Shown: positions 1 through 8,003 of the stretch, piece after piece
How positions within the stretch are numbered: the first letter of the stretch is position 1
How the letters are laid out: the number at the start of each line of letters is the position of its first letter
Origin: Nitrospira sp. UW-LDO-01
Lineage (GTDB): Bacteria > Nitrospirota > Nitrospiria > Nitrospirales > Nitrospiraceae
Length of the DNA stretch: 43,976 bases
NCBI GenBank assembly: GCA_002254365.1
Contig: NIUT01000122.1
Coordinates: forward strand, 1 to 43,976
Reading direction: 5' to 3'
Notes under the pieces: generated by a model
Told to the model about the DNA's origin: nothing
Database searches by the model: none
The model's input: the letters and a program-made list of their open reading frames with translations, nothing else
Made by a program: the position numbers and the translations under genes

Positions 1-114
1 GCGTTTATGCTCTTCTCGCTTGTGGTGAGCGGGCTCATTGCAATCAAGCATAAGGGGAATATTGAACGGCTGCGAAATGGAACAGAAAGTAAGATAGGGG
101 AGAAAAAGACGTAG
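1..114 (+). CDS. plsY: Glycerol-3-phosphate acyltransferase PlsY, C-terminal end (partial)
   Basis: Only the last 37 codons are in the window; the gene enters from the left edge in frame 1 and stops with TAG at 112-114. The visible peptide has a hydrophobic stretch (residues 1-15, FMLFSLVVSGLIAIKH) followed by a basic tail with N-I-E-R-L-x-x-G-T-E-x-K-I-G. That pattern is the characteristic end of PlsY, the inner-membrane enzyme that moves an acyl group from acyl-phosphate to glycerol-3-phosphate in the first step of phospholipid synthesis. The catalytic loops lie outside the window, so the call rests on the tail motif alone. Confidence 0.8.
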   Translation, partial: AFMLFSLVVSGLIAIKHKGNIERLRNGTESKIGEKKT

Positions 115-197
115 AGAAGAGGTTAGATAGTTCTTTTTGCCAGAGGAAAACACGTTCTCAAAATTGTCGAGTTGAACCGAAACCTCAATCGGCTTGC

Positions 198-944
198 ATG
201 ATGCCAGAACAACCTCCGGAAGATAAGCTCGCTCATCCCTGCTTCCCTCAACCTTTAGATAGTTCCATAAAGATATGGCGGTATATAGACCTGGCCAAGT
301 TCATTTGGTTGCTTGAGAACCATAAGCTTTACCTTTCGAGATTAGACCTGCTTCGCGATTCTCATGAGGGGGCTGTGCCACTGTCTACCGTTCAAGCTCG
401 TAACGAGTTTTATGAAAAGCATGCGCCATCAATAGTGGAAGTGATCCCCGAGATTAATCGAAAATTACGGACAAGCGTGTATGTCAGTTGCTGGTGCCAA
501 GGGAATGATGAATCGGAAGCAATGTGGCGTTTGTATTGTCCTGACAATAAAGGTGTTGCGATTCAATTAAACTACCAAGGTCTTGTTGATTCCATTGCCC
601 ATGAACCATTTCTTCATATCGGGTGTGTGAGATACATAGATTATGAGAAGGATTGGTTTCCAGAAGGGAACACGTATTATCCGGTCATGCACAAGCGGAT
701 TGCTTTTTCACATGAAAGAGAGATTCGCTTAGCAAAGTTATGGATGGATAACTATCACTCTGGAAATCAGCCAGCAGGAATTTCTGTGGACTGGGACATT
801 GAGAGGTTTATGGAAGCTCTGTACATCGATCCTCATGCACCAGATTGGTATAAAGATGTTGTTGTTGCGGTAGTGCAGAAATTTTGCCCTAATCTTGGGA
901 AGCGCATAGTTTGGTCTCGGATCAGAGCCATGCCTCTTTATTAG
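198..944 (+). CDS. DUF2971-family protein
   Basis: A 248-residue soluble protein without signal peptide or membrane segment. The family is recognised from an early lysine/tyrosine-rich block (IKIWRYIDLAKFIWLLEN, about residues 24-41), then L-x-L-S-R-L-D-x-L-x-D-x-x-E-G, and a central S-C-W-C-Q-G-N-D-E-S-x-A-M-W-R-L-Y motif near residue 97. All three are typical of DUF2971 proteins, which are frequent in mobile and defence-associated regions and have no established biochemical role. It starts with two consecutive ATGs (198 and 201). The codons are visibly richer in A and T than in the operons downstream, which fits acquisition by transfer. It stands alone between plsY and a minus-strand accessory patch. 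Confidence 0.82.
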   Translation: MMPEQPPEDKLAHPCFPQPLDSSIKIWRYIDLAKFIWLLENHKLYLSRLDLLRDSHEGAVPLSTVQARNEFYEKHAPSIVEVIPEINRKLRTSVYVSCWCQGNDESEAMWRLYCPDNKGVAIQLNYQGLVDSIAHEPFLHIGCVRYIDYEKDWFPEGNTYYPVMHKRIAFSHEREIRLAKLWMDNYHSGNQPAGISVDWDIERFMEALYIDPHAPDWYKDVVVAVVQKFCPNLGKRIVWSRIRAMPLY

Positions 945-1040
945 AGTGCTTGTGTCAATATTGCCATGCTGGGGGTTGTCAGAAAATTAGCTGGTTTGAA
1001 ATCTCTATCGATGATGAATATATCTCAATATGAGGCGATG

Positions 1041-1475
1041 CTAGAAGTGCGAGTTTAACCCAAACGTCACCATGTGTCCGTTATCTTGGAATTGTTTATC
1101 ACGTAGGTTGGCATCCTTCGACTCGATGTTCTCAAGCCAGATATGGCGATAGGTGCTGTCGAGTGAGAGATGTTCGTTCAGAAAGAGCTGCAGGCCTGCC
1201 CCCACATGGGCGCCGAACCGATGTTGCGTCTTGTCGAAGCCGTGAGGGCCTTCGACGTTGGTAAAGTACCAGCCGGCCCCGCTGAGAATGAACGGAGACA
1301 GCCGCTTGGTCCCAAATGGATAGATCAGTGCGGATCCTTGATCCGGAAAGGGTCGGACGGTGGTCGAACTGATGTCGGTCTTGCGATAGTCGACGGAGCC
1401 TTCAATAGCGAGAAAGTTGAACGGTAGAGATTGCCTGTTTAGGCTGCACCACGTTCTGTACCAACGTCTGCACTC
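1041..1475 (-). pseudogene. 5'-truncated beta-barrel outer-membrane protein
   Basis: The minus frame from the stop at 1041-1043 is open up to an in-frame stop at 1476-1478 but has no usable start for the whole stretch. The peptide reads like the C-terminal third of an 8-stranded outer-membrane barrel: alternating strands such as FLAIEGSVDYRKTD, LIYPFGTKRLSPFILSGAGW, RFGAHVGAGLQLFLNEHLSL and STYRHIWLE, ending in HMVTFGLNSHF with the terminal phenylalanine expected for BAM recognition. Barrel-like sequence begins close to the 3' end of the DUF2442 gene (1439), so the missing N-terminal part, with its signal peptide, appears to have been replaced by the neighbouring module. It could also be a never-expressed remnant. 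Confidence 0.62.
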
Positions 1476-1699
1476 TCATACAGTTCCTCAGGGGCAATGT
1501 CCGCACCATTCGGCCAGGCGACTGTCCAGCCGTCTAGAAAGAATCGCCGAAAGTACTTCAGGTCTTTCAAGGGCTCAAAAACAGGCCCCTTCAGGTAGCG
1601 TCGGAAGTCGACAGTCTTTTCCAAATTGTCATCGAAGATCACATGAATCCGGTATCCGCCTCGATATTCTGCTTTGGTCACACAAGGGATCCTGTTCAT
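1439..1699 (-). CDS. DUF2442 domain protein
   Basis: An 86-residue protein with the DUF2442 layout: a YRI-x-V-x-F-D-D strand near residue 16-24, D-F-R-R-Y-L-K-G-P-V-F-E-P-L-K-D around residues 31-46, and W-P-N-G-A-D-I-A-P-E-x-L-Y near residues 63-75. DUF2442 proteins are small DNA-binding-type partners, often found beside toxin genes or DUF4160 proteins; their exact function is not established. It is the last gene of a minus-strand trio (DUF433, DUF5615, DUF2442) with a 21-base gap to the PIN-like gene. Its 3' end overlaps, in another frame, the open stretch of the truncated outer-membrane gene, suggesting that the module landed in or next to that gene. Confidence 0.85.
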   Translation of the reverse strand: MNRIPCVTKAEYRGGYRIHVIFDDNLEKTVDFRRYLKGPVFEPLKDLKYFRRFFLDGWTVAWPNGADIAPEELYESADVGTERGAA

Positions 1700-1720
1700 G
1701 ATGCCTCCTTCCTCACCATC

Positions 1721-2092
1721 CTACGAAGCGGTATCTTCCTCCCCATGAATCCGTACCGCACTATCGCCGACAATCCATAAGCGGCCTTCGATCGTTTCAC
1801 GCTTTAGGATAGGTAATAACCCCTGCAAGACACGCAAAACATGTGTCCGGCTTTGGCTACTGAGGCGCATGACGATGAGCCCGGAGTATTGGTTCGGCGG
1901 ATAGGCGCGAATGTCAGCGAAGTCGAGGTCGAGTGTGATGAGCGTCCTCTGTTCTTCTTGGCAAACCTCGGCAATCTTGGCATCCGGACGGCCTTGAAGC
2001 CCTTGATCCCAGATGGTCAATGCATCATGCCCACTATTGCTGAGAAGGGTAGAGGCGTCTGGCGGGAGATTCTCGTCGAGTTTGAAGCGCAC
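1721..2092 (-). CDS. DUF5615 PIN-like protein, probable toxin component
   Basis: A 123-residue protein that opens with M-R-F-K-L-D-E-N-L-P-P, the hallmark of DUF5615/Mut7-C-type PIN-like proteins, where the D and E/N form part of the acidic nuclease-like site. Further acidic residues are in T-L-D-L-D-F-A-D near residues 52-60. PIN-like members are presumed RNases acting as toxins, but DUF5615 activity is largely predicted. The start codon overlaps the last base of the DUF433 gene, showing co-translation, and DUF433-DUF5615 is a common bacterial pair. This supports a type II toxin-antitoxin-like role. Confidence 0.85.
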   Translation of the reverse strand: MRFKLDENLPPDASTLLSNSGHDALTIWDQGLQGRPDAKIAEVCQEEQRTLITLDLDFADIRAYPPNQYSGLIVMRLSSQSRTHVLRVLQGLLPILKRETIEGRLWIVGDSAVRIHGEEDTAS

Positions 2093-2325
2093 TACGCTGC
2101 ACCGGATTCCAGATGGACAATCCGTTCACGTGTCAGTTCTGCGGCATATTGCAACGCAGCTTGAACGTCTTCTTTTGCTAGGTGGTAGGCGGTTGCAATT
2201 TGATTGGCAGGTTCTCCTGCAGCAATATTATCCAGAACAACCGATACCATCACTCGCGTTCCTTTGATGCAAGGCTTACCATGGCAGACGGCAGGGTCTA
2301 CTACAATGCGATCGCGCCAGGTCAT
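2092..2325 (-). CDS. DUF433 protein, probable antitoxin
   Basis: A 77-residue protein carrying the DUF433 signature: I-V-V-D-P-x-V-C-H-G-K-P-C-I-K-G-T-R-V-M-V near residues 6-26, followed by a helix-turn-helix-like stretch (A-x-G-E-P-A-N-Q-I-A-T-A-Y-H-L). DUF433 proteins are HTH proteins that generally accompany DUF5615 PIN-like toxins. I place the start at the ATG at 2325 (MTWRDR), because the family pattern begins there. An upstream in-frame ATG at 2370 would add 15 residues unlike the family. It is the first gene of the minus-strand trio and is coupled to the toxin-like gene. Confidence 0.83.
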   Translation of the reverse strand: MTWRDRIVVDPAVCHGKPCIKGTRVMVSVVLDNIAAGEPANQIATAYHLAKEDVQAALQYAAELTRERIVHLESGAA

Positions 2326-2408
2326 GACAGCCACTATGCTCCAGTTAGTGCCATGGTTGCATAACAGCAACGAGCTTGCAAGAAATCTGAGAAGGAAACG
2401 TCACCGAA

Positions 2409-2437
2409 TTGACTCTCCTCCACCCCCTTCATATAAT
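2409..2437 (+). promoter_or_regulatory. Sigma70-type promoter of the MutL/DUF6754 operon
   Basis: TTGACT at 2409-2414 and TATAAT at 2432-2437 are separated by exactly 17 bases, five of six and six of six matches to the sigma70 consensus. It lies about 39 bases before the ATG at 2476, leaving a leader of roughly 30 bases. It is the best-looking promoter in the window and sits at the only place where the following seven-gene co-directional run could start. Confidence 0.75.
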
Positions 2438-2475
2438 GCGGCTCGTTCTGGGTTTCCTTTATCCAACCGATACTT

Positions 2476-2847
2476 ATGCGATCATTCTTCACTGGAAGTG
2501 CAGTTGGAAAACTGGCTCAACTTCGAGCCGGTCTACGCCACGCCTTTGCCCTGCAGCCGGAGGATCAACCCCTCGCCATAGAAGATGTCCAATTGCTGGA
2601 GCGCATCGCCGACGTCATTATCAATCGTCGGATGGCGGCGCCGGCAACGATGTTCTTGGAGTCCATGGGGCCGATGAATTTTCTCGGAAGCCAGGCGCTC
2701 CATTTCCTGACCCCCATCCTTGACTGTGCCTTCAATACCAAGGAAGTCGAACAGGTTGCTCGCTTGCTCGAACGTCGTGATACGGTGACTCGTCTCATCG
2801 CCATCATTGAAACCAAGTCTGCTCCACAGGGAGCCACGGCTCAATGA
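2476..2847 (+). CDS. Small conserved-looking protein, first gene of the MutL operon
   Basis: A 123-residue protein I do not recognise. It appears helical and soluble: MRSFFTGSAVGKLAQLRAGL at the N-terminus, then a run of amphipathic segments (IEDVQLLERIADVIINRRM, KEVEQVARLLERRDTVTRLI) and no signal peptide. One hydrophobic patch (FLGSQALHFLTPILDCAF, about residues 70-87) could bury in a membrane or a partner. Its stop overlaps the start of the MutL-like gene by four bases (ATGA), so the two are translationally coupled and probably function together. The ATG at 2476 is the first in frame after the predicted promoter. Confidence 0.7.
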   Translation: MRSFFTGSAVGKLAQLRAGLRHAFALQPEDQPLAIEDVQLLERIADVIINRRMAAPATMFLESMGPMNFLGSQALHFLTPILDCAFNTKEVEQVARLLERRDTVTRLIAIIETKSAPQGATAQ

Positions 2848-4679
2848 CGGCTTCTGTTTCCACTTCTCCAAAGATCGATCATCCCCTCAACGTCATTGTC
2901 GCCACAGACTGTGGCAGTACCACCACTAAGGCGATTCTCATCGAGAAAGTTGGGGACACCTATCGACAGACCTATCGTGGTGAGGCACCGACGACCGTTG
3001 AGGCTCCGTTCGAAGATGTGACGCGCGGGGTCTTGAACGCCATCGCGGAAATTGAGGAACTGTCTGGCCGCAAGATTCTAGATGGTGATCAGATCATCAC
3101 GCCGTGCCGTGATGACAAGACGGGTGTCGACATCTATATCTCCACCAGCAGTGCGGGCGGCGGCCTGCAAATGATGGTGACCGGTGTTGTGCAGAACATG
3201 ACTGGTGAAAGCGCGCAACGGGCGGCGCTGGGAGCCGGGGCCATTGTCATCGATGTGTTGGCGGCGAATGATGGGCGTTTGCCGCATGAAAAGATCGAAC
3301 GGATCCGCTCGATGAGACCGGACATGATCCTGATGGCCGGCGGTACAGACGGAGGGGCGGTGAATCACGTGGTGGAGATGGCCGAGTATGTGGCGGCGGC
3401 GGAACCGCGTCCACGATTCGGATTTACCTACAAGTTGCCGCTGATCTACGCAGGCAATAAGGAAGCTCAACCACAAGTTAGGAAGATCCTTGAAGAGAAA
3501 TCCGCGCTCGTCGTGACCGACAACATTCGACCGGTTCTGGAACGCGAGAACCTCACACCGGCGCGGAACAAGATCCATGACCTGTTTCTCGAACATGTCA
3601 TGCAGCAGGCACCCGGGTACAAGAAACTGATTGAGATGGCCGGTGCGCCCATCATGCCGACTCCAGCCGCAGTCGGCCTCATTATGGAAGCGATTGCGAA
3701 GCGGGAACATCTGAACCTAATAGGGGTGGATATCGGTGGAGCCACGACCGACGTCTTCTCCGTGTTCGACGGTGTGTTCAATCGGACGGTCAGTGCCAAT
3801 CTTGGGATGTCGTACAGCGTGTCGAATGTCCTGGCGGAAGCAGGACTGGCCAATATCATGCGCTGGGTGCCGTTCACGATTGATGAGCAGACGTTGCGGA
3901 ACCGCATCAAGAACAAGATGATCCGTCCGACAACCATCCCGCAAACGCTTGATGAGTTGCAAATTGAACAAGCGATTGCGCGCGAAGCCTTGCGGTTGGC
4001 CTTGATTCATCACAAGTCGCTGGCCACTGGACTGAAAGGGGTCCAACAAGAACGGACGATCTCCGATGTGTTCGAACAGCAGGCTTCGGGCAAGTCACTG
4101 ATCGATATGCTGAAGCTGGATCTAATCGTTGGAAGCGGCGGGATCTTGTCCCATGCTCCGCGTCGGATTCAATCCATGTTGATGATGGTCGATGCCTACG
4201 AGCCGATGGGCTGTACGAGGTTATCCGTCGACAGCATCTTCATGATGCCGCACCTTGGGGTGCTCTCGACGATCAATGAGAAGGCAGCGACGGATGTGTT
4301 CGTGCGAGATTGCATGGTCTATCTCGGGACTTGCGTGGCGCCGATCGGGCAGGGGAAGGACGGTGATCGTTGTGCGGACTATCAGATGACGATGCCGGAC
4401 GGAAAGACGATCGGTGATCAGCTGAAGTTTGGCGAGTTGAAGCTCTATCCATTGGAGTCAGGTCAGAAGGCCACGATCACGGTTCAGCCTGCCAAAGGCG
4501 TCAGCATGGGGGCTGGAGCTGGCGTGGCTGTGACCAAGGAAGTTCATGGCGGTGTGGTTGGACTCTTGCTTGACGGACGTGGGCGGCCACTGAAACTTCC
4601 GGGTGAGCAACAGGCCCGTGTGGCATCACTCACGAAATGGTTCGATTCTGTCGGCTTGTATCCGATGGCGAGCGGCTAG
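2844..4679 (+). CDS. MutL-type (glutamate mutase L) ASKHA-fold ATPase
   Basis: A 611-residue cytosolic protein of the MutL/hydantoinase-like ASKHA superfamily. The phosphate-1 loop is seen as A-T-D-C-G-S-T-T-T-K-A-I-L at about residues 20-32, the second phosphate motif as G-V-D-I-G-G-A-T-T-D-V-F-S-V near residues 292-305, and an adenosine-type motif as V-G-S-G-G-I-L-S-H near 427-435. In clostridia MutL lies beside the glutamate mutase genes and is thought to act as chaperone or reactivase. Here no mutase S or E gene is nearby and the partners are membrane proteins, so the usual name is misleading. More likely it is an ATP-driven component of a membrane complex. It overlaps its upstream neighbour by four bases and precedes the KOW protein by 63. 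Confidence 0.85.
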   Translation: MTASVSTSPKIDHPLNVIVATDCGSTTTKAILIEKVGDTYRQTYRGEAPTTVEAPFEDVTRGVLNAIAEIEELSGRKILDGDQIITPCRDDKTGVDIYISTSSAGGGLQMMVTGVVQNMTGESAQRAALGAGAIVIDVLAANDGRLPHEKIERIRSMRPDMILMAGGTDGGAVNHVVEMAEYVAAAEPRPRFGFTYKLPLIYAGNKEAQPQVRKILEEKSALVVTDNIRPVLERENLTPARNKIHDLFLEHVMQQAPGYKKLIEMAGAPIMPTPAAVGLIMEAIAKREHLNLIGVDIGGATTDVFSVFDGVFNRTVSANLGMSYSVSNVLAEAGLANIMRWVPFTIDEQTLRNRIKNKMIRPTTIPQTLDELQIEQAIAREALRLALIHHKSLATGLKGVQQERTISDVFEQQASGKSLIDMLKLDLIVGSGGILSHAPRRIQSMLMMVDAYEPMGCTRLSVDSIFMMPHLGVLSTINEKAATDVFVRDCMVYLGTCVAPIGQGKDGDRCADYQMTMPDGKTIGDQLKFGELKLYPLESGQKATITVQPAKGVSMGAGAGVAVTKEVHGGVVGLLLDGRGRPLKLPGEQQARVASLTKWFDSVGLYPMASG

Positions 4680-4742
4680 TGTCGAGTGCTTGGTTTTAGT
4701 TATCGGACAGTAATGCAATACTCAAAGTTCGAAACTTAATTT

Positions 4743-5867
4743 ATGGCTCACAGCTACACTCCCGGTCTCACTGTCACGGAACATACGGTCGTTCATCGTC
4801 GCCGTATGTTGCCGCTTCCGGGGAAAGTCTTGGTCGCCGTCGGCGATCGGGTCCGGTCCGATCAGGTGGTGGCCAACGCTGAGTTGCCTGGAAAGGTCTT
4901 CCCGATCAACCTCGCCAATCAGCTCAGCGTGACTCCAGGCGAACTGAAAGGGTATCTGACCAAACGAGAAGGTGACGCGGTCACCAAGGATGAGATTCTG
5001 GCTGAGAATAAACCGCTGATCAAATGGTTCAAGACGGAAATTCGCTCGCCGGTCTCCGGCACGATCGAATCTATATCGTCCGTGACGGGGCAAGTCTTGT
5101 TACGTGAGCCGCCGCGAGTGCTGGAGCTGTTGGCTTATGTGGACGGCACGATCACCGAGACGATTCCACAACAGGGTGTTGTGGTTGAGACGACCTGTAG
5201 CTTGGTGCAGGGCATTTTCGGCATTGGTGGGGAGACGTTCGGCGACATTGTAATGGCGGTGAACGCTCCGGACGAACCATTGATACCGAGTCACTTCACG
5301 GCTGCCATGAAGGGCAAGGTGGTGGTCGGAGGCTCGTTTCTTTCAGCCGAATCGATGAAGCAGGCCAAGACTGTGGGTGTGGCCGGTCTGGTGGTTGGCG
5401 GCATTCACGATGAAGATCTCCGTGCTTTGCTGGGCTATGACCTGGGTGTGGCTATTACGGGTACCGAACAGGTTGGGTTTACGCTGATTCTAACCGAGGG
5501 GTTTGGGACCATTCCAATGGCCACAAAGACGTTTAAGCTCCTCTCCGCTCATGCCGGTCAGAAAGCGTCGATCTCCGGGGCCACACAAATCAGGGCCGGT
5601 GTGATTCGTCCGGAGATTATTATTCCACAGGGGGAAGGGGAGACGAAGACTGTCAGCCGATCGCAGCGGGAAGGCATCAACATTGGTGATCCCGTTCGGA
5701 TCATCCGTGATCCGATGTTTGGCCGAATCGGTGAAGTGTCGGCGCTCCCGTCCGAGCTGACCAAGATATCCACGGAGAGTGAAGTGCGTGTCTTGGAGGT
5801 CACATTTGCCGATGGAAAGACCGCTGTGATTCCAAGGACGAATATCGAAGTGATTGAAGGGGCATGA
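4743..5867 (+). CDS. Barrel-sandwich/KOW-domain protein of the MutL operon
   Basis: A 374-residue protein without signal peptide. Residues about 20-60 (LPLPGKVLVAVGDRV, then LPGKVFPINL) and 95-120 (IRSPVSGTIESISSVTGQVL) resemble the halves of a biotinyl/lipoyl-like barrel-sandwich domain, but the lipoylation or biotinylation lysine motif is not evident. The middle (residues 140-265) is a glycine/valine-rich alpha/beta region. Residues about 310-335 (GDPVRIIRDPMFGRIGEVSA) form a KOW motif like those in ribosomal proteins and NusG. The gene begins with ATG after an AT-rich spacer that lacks a clear ribosome binding site, and its stop overlaps the DUF6754 start (ATGA). The precise role is unknown; context suggests a cytosolic part of the same membrane assembly. 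Confidence 0.75.
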   Translation: MAHSYTPGLTVTEHTVVHRRRMLPLPGKVLVAVGDRVRSDQVVANAELPGKVFPINLANQLSVTPGELKGYLTKREGDAVTKDEILAENKPLIKWFKTEIRSPVSGTIESISSVTGQVLLREPPRVLELLAYVDGTITETIPQQGVVVETTCSLVQGIFGIGGETFGDIVMAVNAPDEPLIPSHFTAAMKGKVVVGGSFLSAESMKQAKTVGVAGLVVGGIHDEDLRALLGYDLGVAITGTEQVGFTLILTEGFGTIPMATKTFKLLSAHAGQKASISGATQIRAGVIRPEIIIPQGEGETKTVSRSQREGINIGDPVRIIRDPMFGRIGEVSALPSELTKISTESEVRVLEVTFADGKTAVIPRTNIEVIEGA

Positions 5868-7153
5868 GTTGCGTGAAGCGTGAAACGTATCTCGTCAAAC
5901 GTCGGTATGCTCGCTCAGCCTGTCGGTTGCTATTCGCGATTGGCTGGATGATGGGTGTGTTGGCATCACATGCCGTGGCAGAGCCTCTGATCACTGCACC
6001 ACAGGAGGTGCGGGTTTTTGATACGCCGAACGACGGAGGAGAAAGCCTCACCGTTCAGTGGGCGCCTCTGGCGACTGATGGTCCGGATGTCCGATATCAG
6101 GTGCTAGTCGGTGATGCGTCCACGACGGATCCTCAGAGGTTGATGGTCGTTGCAGAATTTCCATCCAATGCCAAGTATGTCAAAGATGTAAAAACCGCTT
6201 GGTGGACCAGGACGGCGGAGAAGACGTGGCATCAGACGATGGTGAAAAGTACGAAGGGTCTGGAGATCAAGAATGATCAGTCCTATGCCGTGGCGGTGGC
6301 CGCCATGCAGGCTGATCAACGTCTCTTCAGTACCGTCCAGGTCGCGACGCCGACGGCCAACTGGTTCAACTGGAACCAGCTCAATAATTTGATCATCGGT
6401 CTTTCATTCGGTGGTCTGGTATTCTTTGCGATCAGCTATGCCAAGCGGCACGAGATTTTTCTGCGCCGCATTCCGGGGTTGGATGCCGTTGATGAAGCCA
6501 TTGGCCGGGCGACGGAGCTGGGCAAGCCGATTCTCTATCTCACCGGGGCTCATGATCTGCATGACCCCTCGACGATCGCCGCGGCGGTCATTCTCGGGAA
6601 GGTGGCCAAACGGGCGGCGCTCTATGAGACGGAACTGATGGTGCCTCATCGCGAGCCGATCACGATGGCGGTCTGCCAAGAGATCACGAAACAGGCGTAT
6701 TTGGAAGCGGGGAAGCCGGACCTCTTCAAGGAGGACGCGAACTTTTTTATCACATCGGATCAGTTTAGCTATACGGCGGCGGTGGACGGCATCATGTTGC
6801 GCAAAAAGCCCGCGGCGAATTTTTTCATGGGTCATTATTTTGCCGAATCGTTGCTCTTGACGGAAACAGGAGCCAGTACCGGGGCCATTCAAATTGCCGG
6901 AACCGATGCGGACCACCAATTGCCTTTCTTCGTGACGACCTGCGACTACACACTGATCGGTGAGGAGCTCTACGCAGCCAGCGCCTACCTTTCCAAAGAG
7001 TCGGTCCAGATCGGAACCCTGCGCGGACAGGATATCGGGAAGGCCGTGATTCTGGTGGCGCTGGCAGTGGGAACCGTCTTGGCGACCGTGGGAGTCGTCA
7101 CCGGCGCGCAATGGCCGCAGTTCTTTCTCGATCTCATGAGGGACCTGAAATGA
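5864..7153 (+). CDS. DUF6754-family membrane protein
   Basis: A 429-residue protein. A basic N-region and hydrophobic stretch (about residues 20-39, LLFAIGWMMGVLASHAVA) look like a signal peptide or anchor. Residues 45-165 resemble a fibronectin-III-like beta domain (SLTVQWAPL, VRYQVLVGD). A membrane helix follows at about 175-194 (LIIGLSFGGLVFFAISYAKR), then the DUF6754 core (about 200-385, with KPILYLTGAHDLHDPSTIAA), and a final helix at about 390-412. The topology suggests a periplasmic beta domain and a core domain on the opposite face. The start overlaps the preceding stop by four bases. The first codons are made of a GTGAAACG-like repeat (5871-5901), so the N-region sequence may be poorly conserved. 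Function is unknown. Confidence 0.8.
   Translation: MSCVKRETYLVKRRYARSACRLLFAIGWMMGVLASHAVAEPLITAPQEVRVFDTPNDGGESLTVQWAPLATDGPDVRYQVLVGDASTTDPQRLMVVAEFPSNAKYVKDVKTAWWTRTAEKTWHQTMVKSTKGLEIKNDQSYAVAVAAMQADQRLFSTVQVATPTANWFNWNQLNNLIIGLSFGGLVFFAISYAKRHEIFLRRIPGLDAVDEAIGRATELGKPILYLTGAHDLHDPSTIAAAVILGKVAKRAALYETELMVPHREPITMAVCQEITKQAYLEAGKPDLFKEDANFFITSDQFSYTAAVDGIMLRKKPAANFFMGHYFAESLLLTETGASTGAIQIAGTDADHQLPFFVTTCDYTLIGEELYAASAYLSKESVQIGTLRGQDIGKAVILVALAVGTVLATVGVVTGAQWPQFFLDLMRDLK
5871..5901 (+). repeat. GTGAAACG-type repeat inside the 5' end of a coding region
   Basis: The stretch contains GCGTGAAGCGTGAAACGT followed by CTCGTCAAACG, the kind of short tandem that I associate with intergenic repeats of Nitrospira-like genomes. 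Related motifs occur at 4720-4740 and 7954-8064. Here it encodes residues 3-13 of the DUF6754 protein, the basic N-region before the hydrophobic segment. Confidence 0.4.
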
Positions 7154-7293
7154 CCTTTCTGCGCCGGTAACTTCCGTTGTTGATCACGCTGGTGACAGGA
7201 ATGCTGTTTGCCGCTCAGTACTATGTGCCGCATTTGGCTTTGGTAGGGGCTCACCTCTACGCACTGGCCGCAGGAAGTTTTTGGTCTGCCTAA
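7150..7293 (+). pseudogene. Broken tandem copy of the 5' end of the following membrane-protein gene
   Basis: An ATG at 7150 overlaps the DUF6754 stop (ATGA) and opens M-T-F-L-R-R, then TAA at 7168-7170. Reading on in the same frame gives LPLLITLVTGMLFAAQYYVP, nearly the same as residues 8-27 of the intact gene starting at 7303 (LPLLITLVTGLLFAAQYYVP). A CAA-to-TAA change explains the stop. After the P-H pair the copies diverge, and the remnant ends at TAA 7291-7293. The likely history is a partial duplication in which the upstream, translationally coupled start was lost and the second copy gained its own ribosome binding site (AAGGAG at 7292-7297). Confidence 0.75.
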
Positions 7294-7302
7294 GGAGCTG
7301 AC

Positions 7303-7953
7303 ATGATTTTTCTGCGCCGACAACTTCCTCTCCTCATTACGTTGGTCACAGGTTTGTTGTTTGCCGCTCAGTACTATGTGCCGCATCCGGCCTCGGAGCA
7401 GATGCTCACGTCTGCCACAAAGTGGATGCAGATCGTCGGTGGGTTTGCGTTGATCTTGGGAGTGACCAGTCTGTTCCATCAACATGCGGTGAAGATCAAA
7501 CGCCAGGAAGCAGGTTGGGGGTATAGCCTCGTCCTCTATGTCGGCATGCTCGGCACAATCGCGGTTGGGCTCTGGGCCAATGGGAAAGAAAGTATCGATG
7601 GCACGATGACGGCCTTCGGCTGGGTCTACAACTTCATGATGGTGCCGTTACAAGGCACGATGTTCGCCATCTTGGCGTTCTTTATCGCGTCGGCGGCCTA
7701 TCGCTCGTTCAGGGCGAGAAGCCGTGAAGCGGCGGTGCTCTTGGTGGCGGCTGTGATTGTGATGATGGGACGGGTGCCGCTGGGTGAGTATCTGATTCCT
7801 CTGAGCGGCGACGTGTCCTCGTGGATTTTGAACGTGCTGAACTCGTCCGTGCGTCGGGCCATCCTGATCGGGGTCAGCCTTGGAGCCATCGCCCTGTCGT
7901 TCAAGATCATCTTCGGCGTGGAACGGTCGTATCTGGGTGGGGGAAAAGAGTAA
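7303..7953 (+). CDS. Multi-pass membrane protein of the MutL/DUF6754 operon
   Basis: A 216-residue integral membrane protein with about six hydrophobic segments, roughly at residues 8-26, 46-60, 75-93, 107-131, 143-158 and 187-207. Loops such as HQHAVKIKRQEAGWG and SAAYRSFRARSREA are basic and probably cytoplasmic. I do not recognise a named family. ATG at 7303 is preceded by AAGGAG with five bases between. A near-identical but broken copy of its first 27 codons lies directly upstream (7150-7293). Because it shares the operon with a cytosolic ATPase and other membrane proteins, it is probably a structural subunit of that complex. Confidence 0.78.
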   Translation: MIFLRRQLPLLITLVTGLLFAAQYYVPHPASEQMLTSATKWMQIVGGFALILGVTSLFHQHAVKIKRQEAGWGYSLVLYVGMLGTIAVGLWANGKESIDGTMTAFGWVYNFMMVPLQGTMFAILAFFIASAAYRSFRARSREAAVLLVAAVIVMMGRVPLGEYLIPLSGDVSSWILNVLNSSVRRAILIGVSLGAIALSFKIIFGVERSYLGGGKE

Positions 7954-8003
7954 CGTGAAACCTCGTTCGTCTCTCGTTTCTCACTATCGCATGCAGAACG
8001 ATA

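Noticed and set aside
1170-1427. 85-codon plus-strand frame
   Set aside because: The minus strand here encodes recognisable beta-barrel strands; the plus frame shows no feature.
2844-4679. Glutamate mutase pathway
   Set aside because: No cobalamin-binding S subunit or E subunit nearby; only the ATPase family matches.
6404-7111. 235-codon minus-strand frame inside the DUF6754 gene
   Set aside because: Arginine- and histidine-rich composition typical of an antisense shadow; the opposite strand encodes a membrane protein in an operon.
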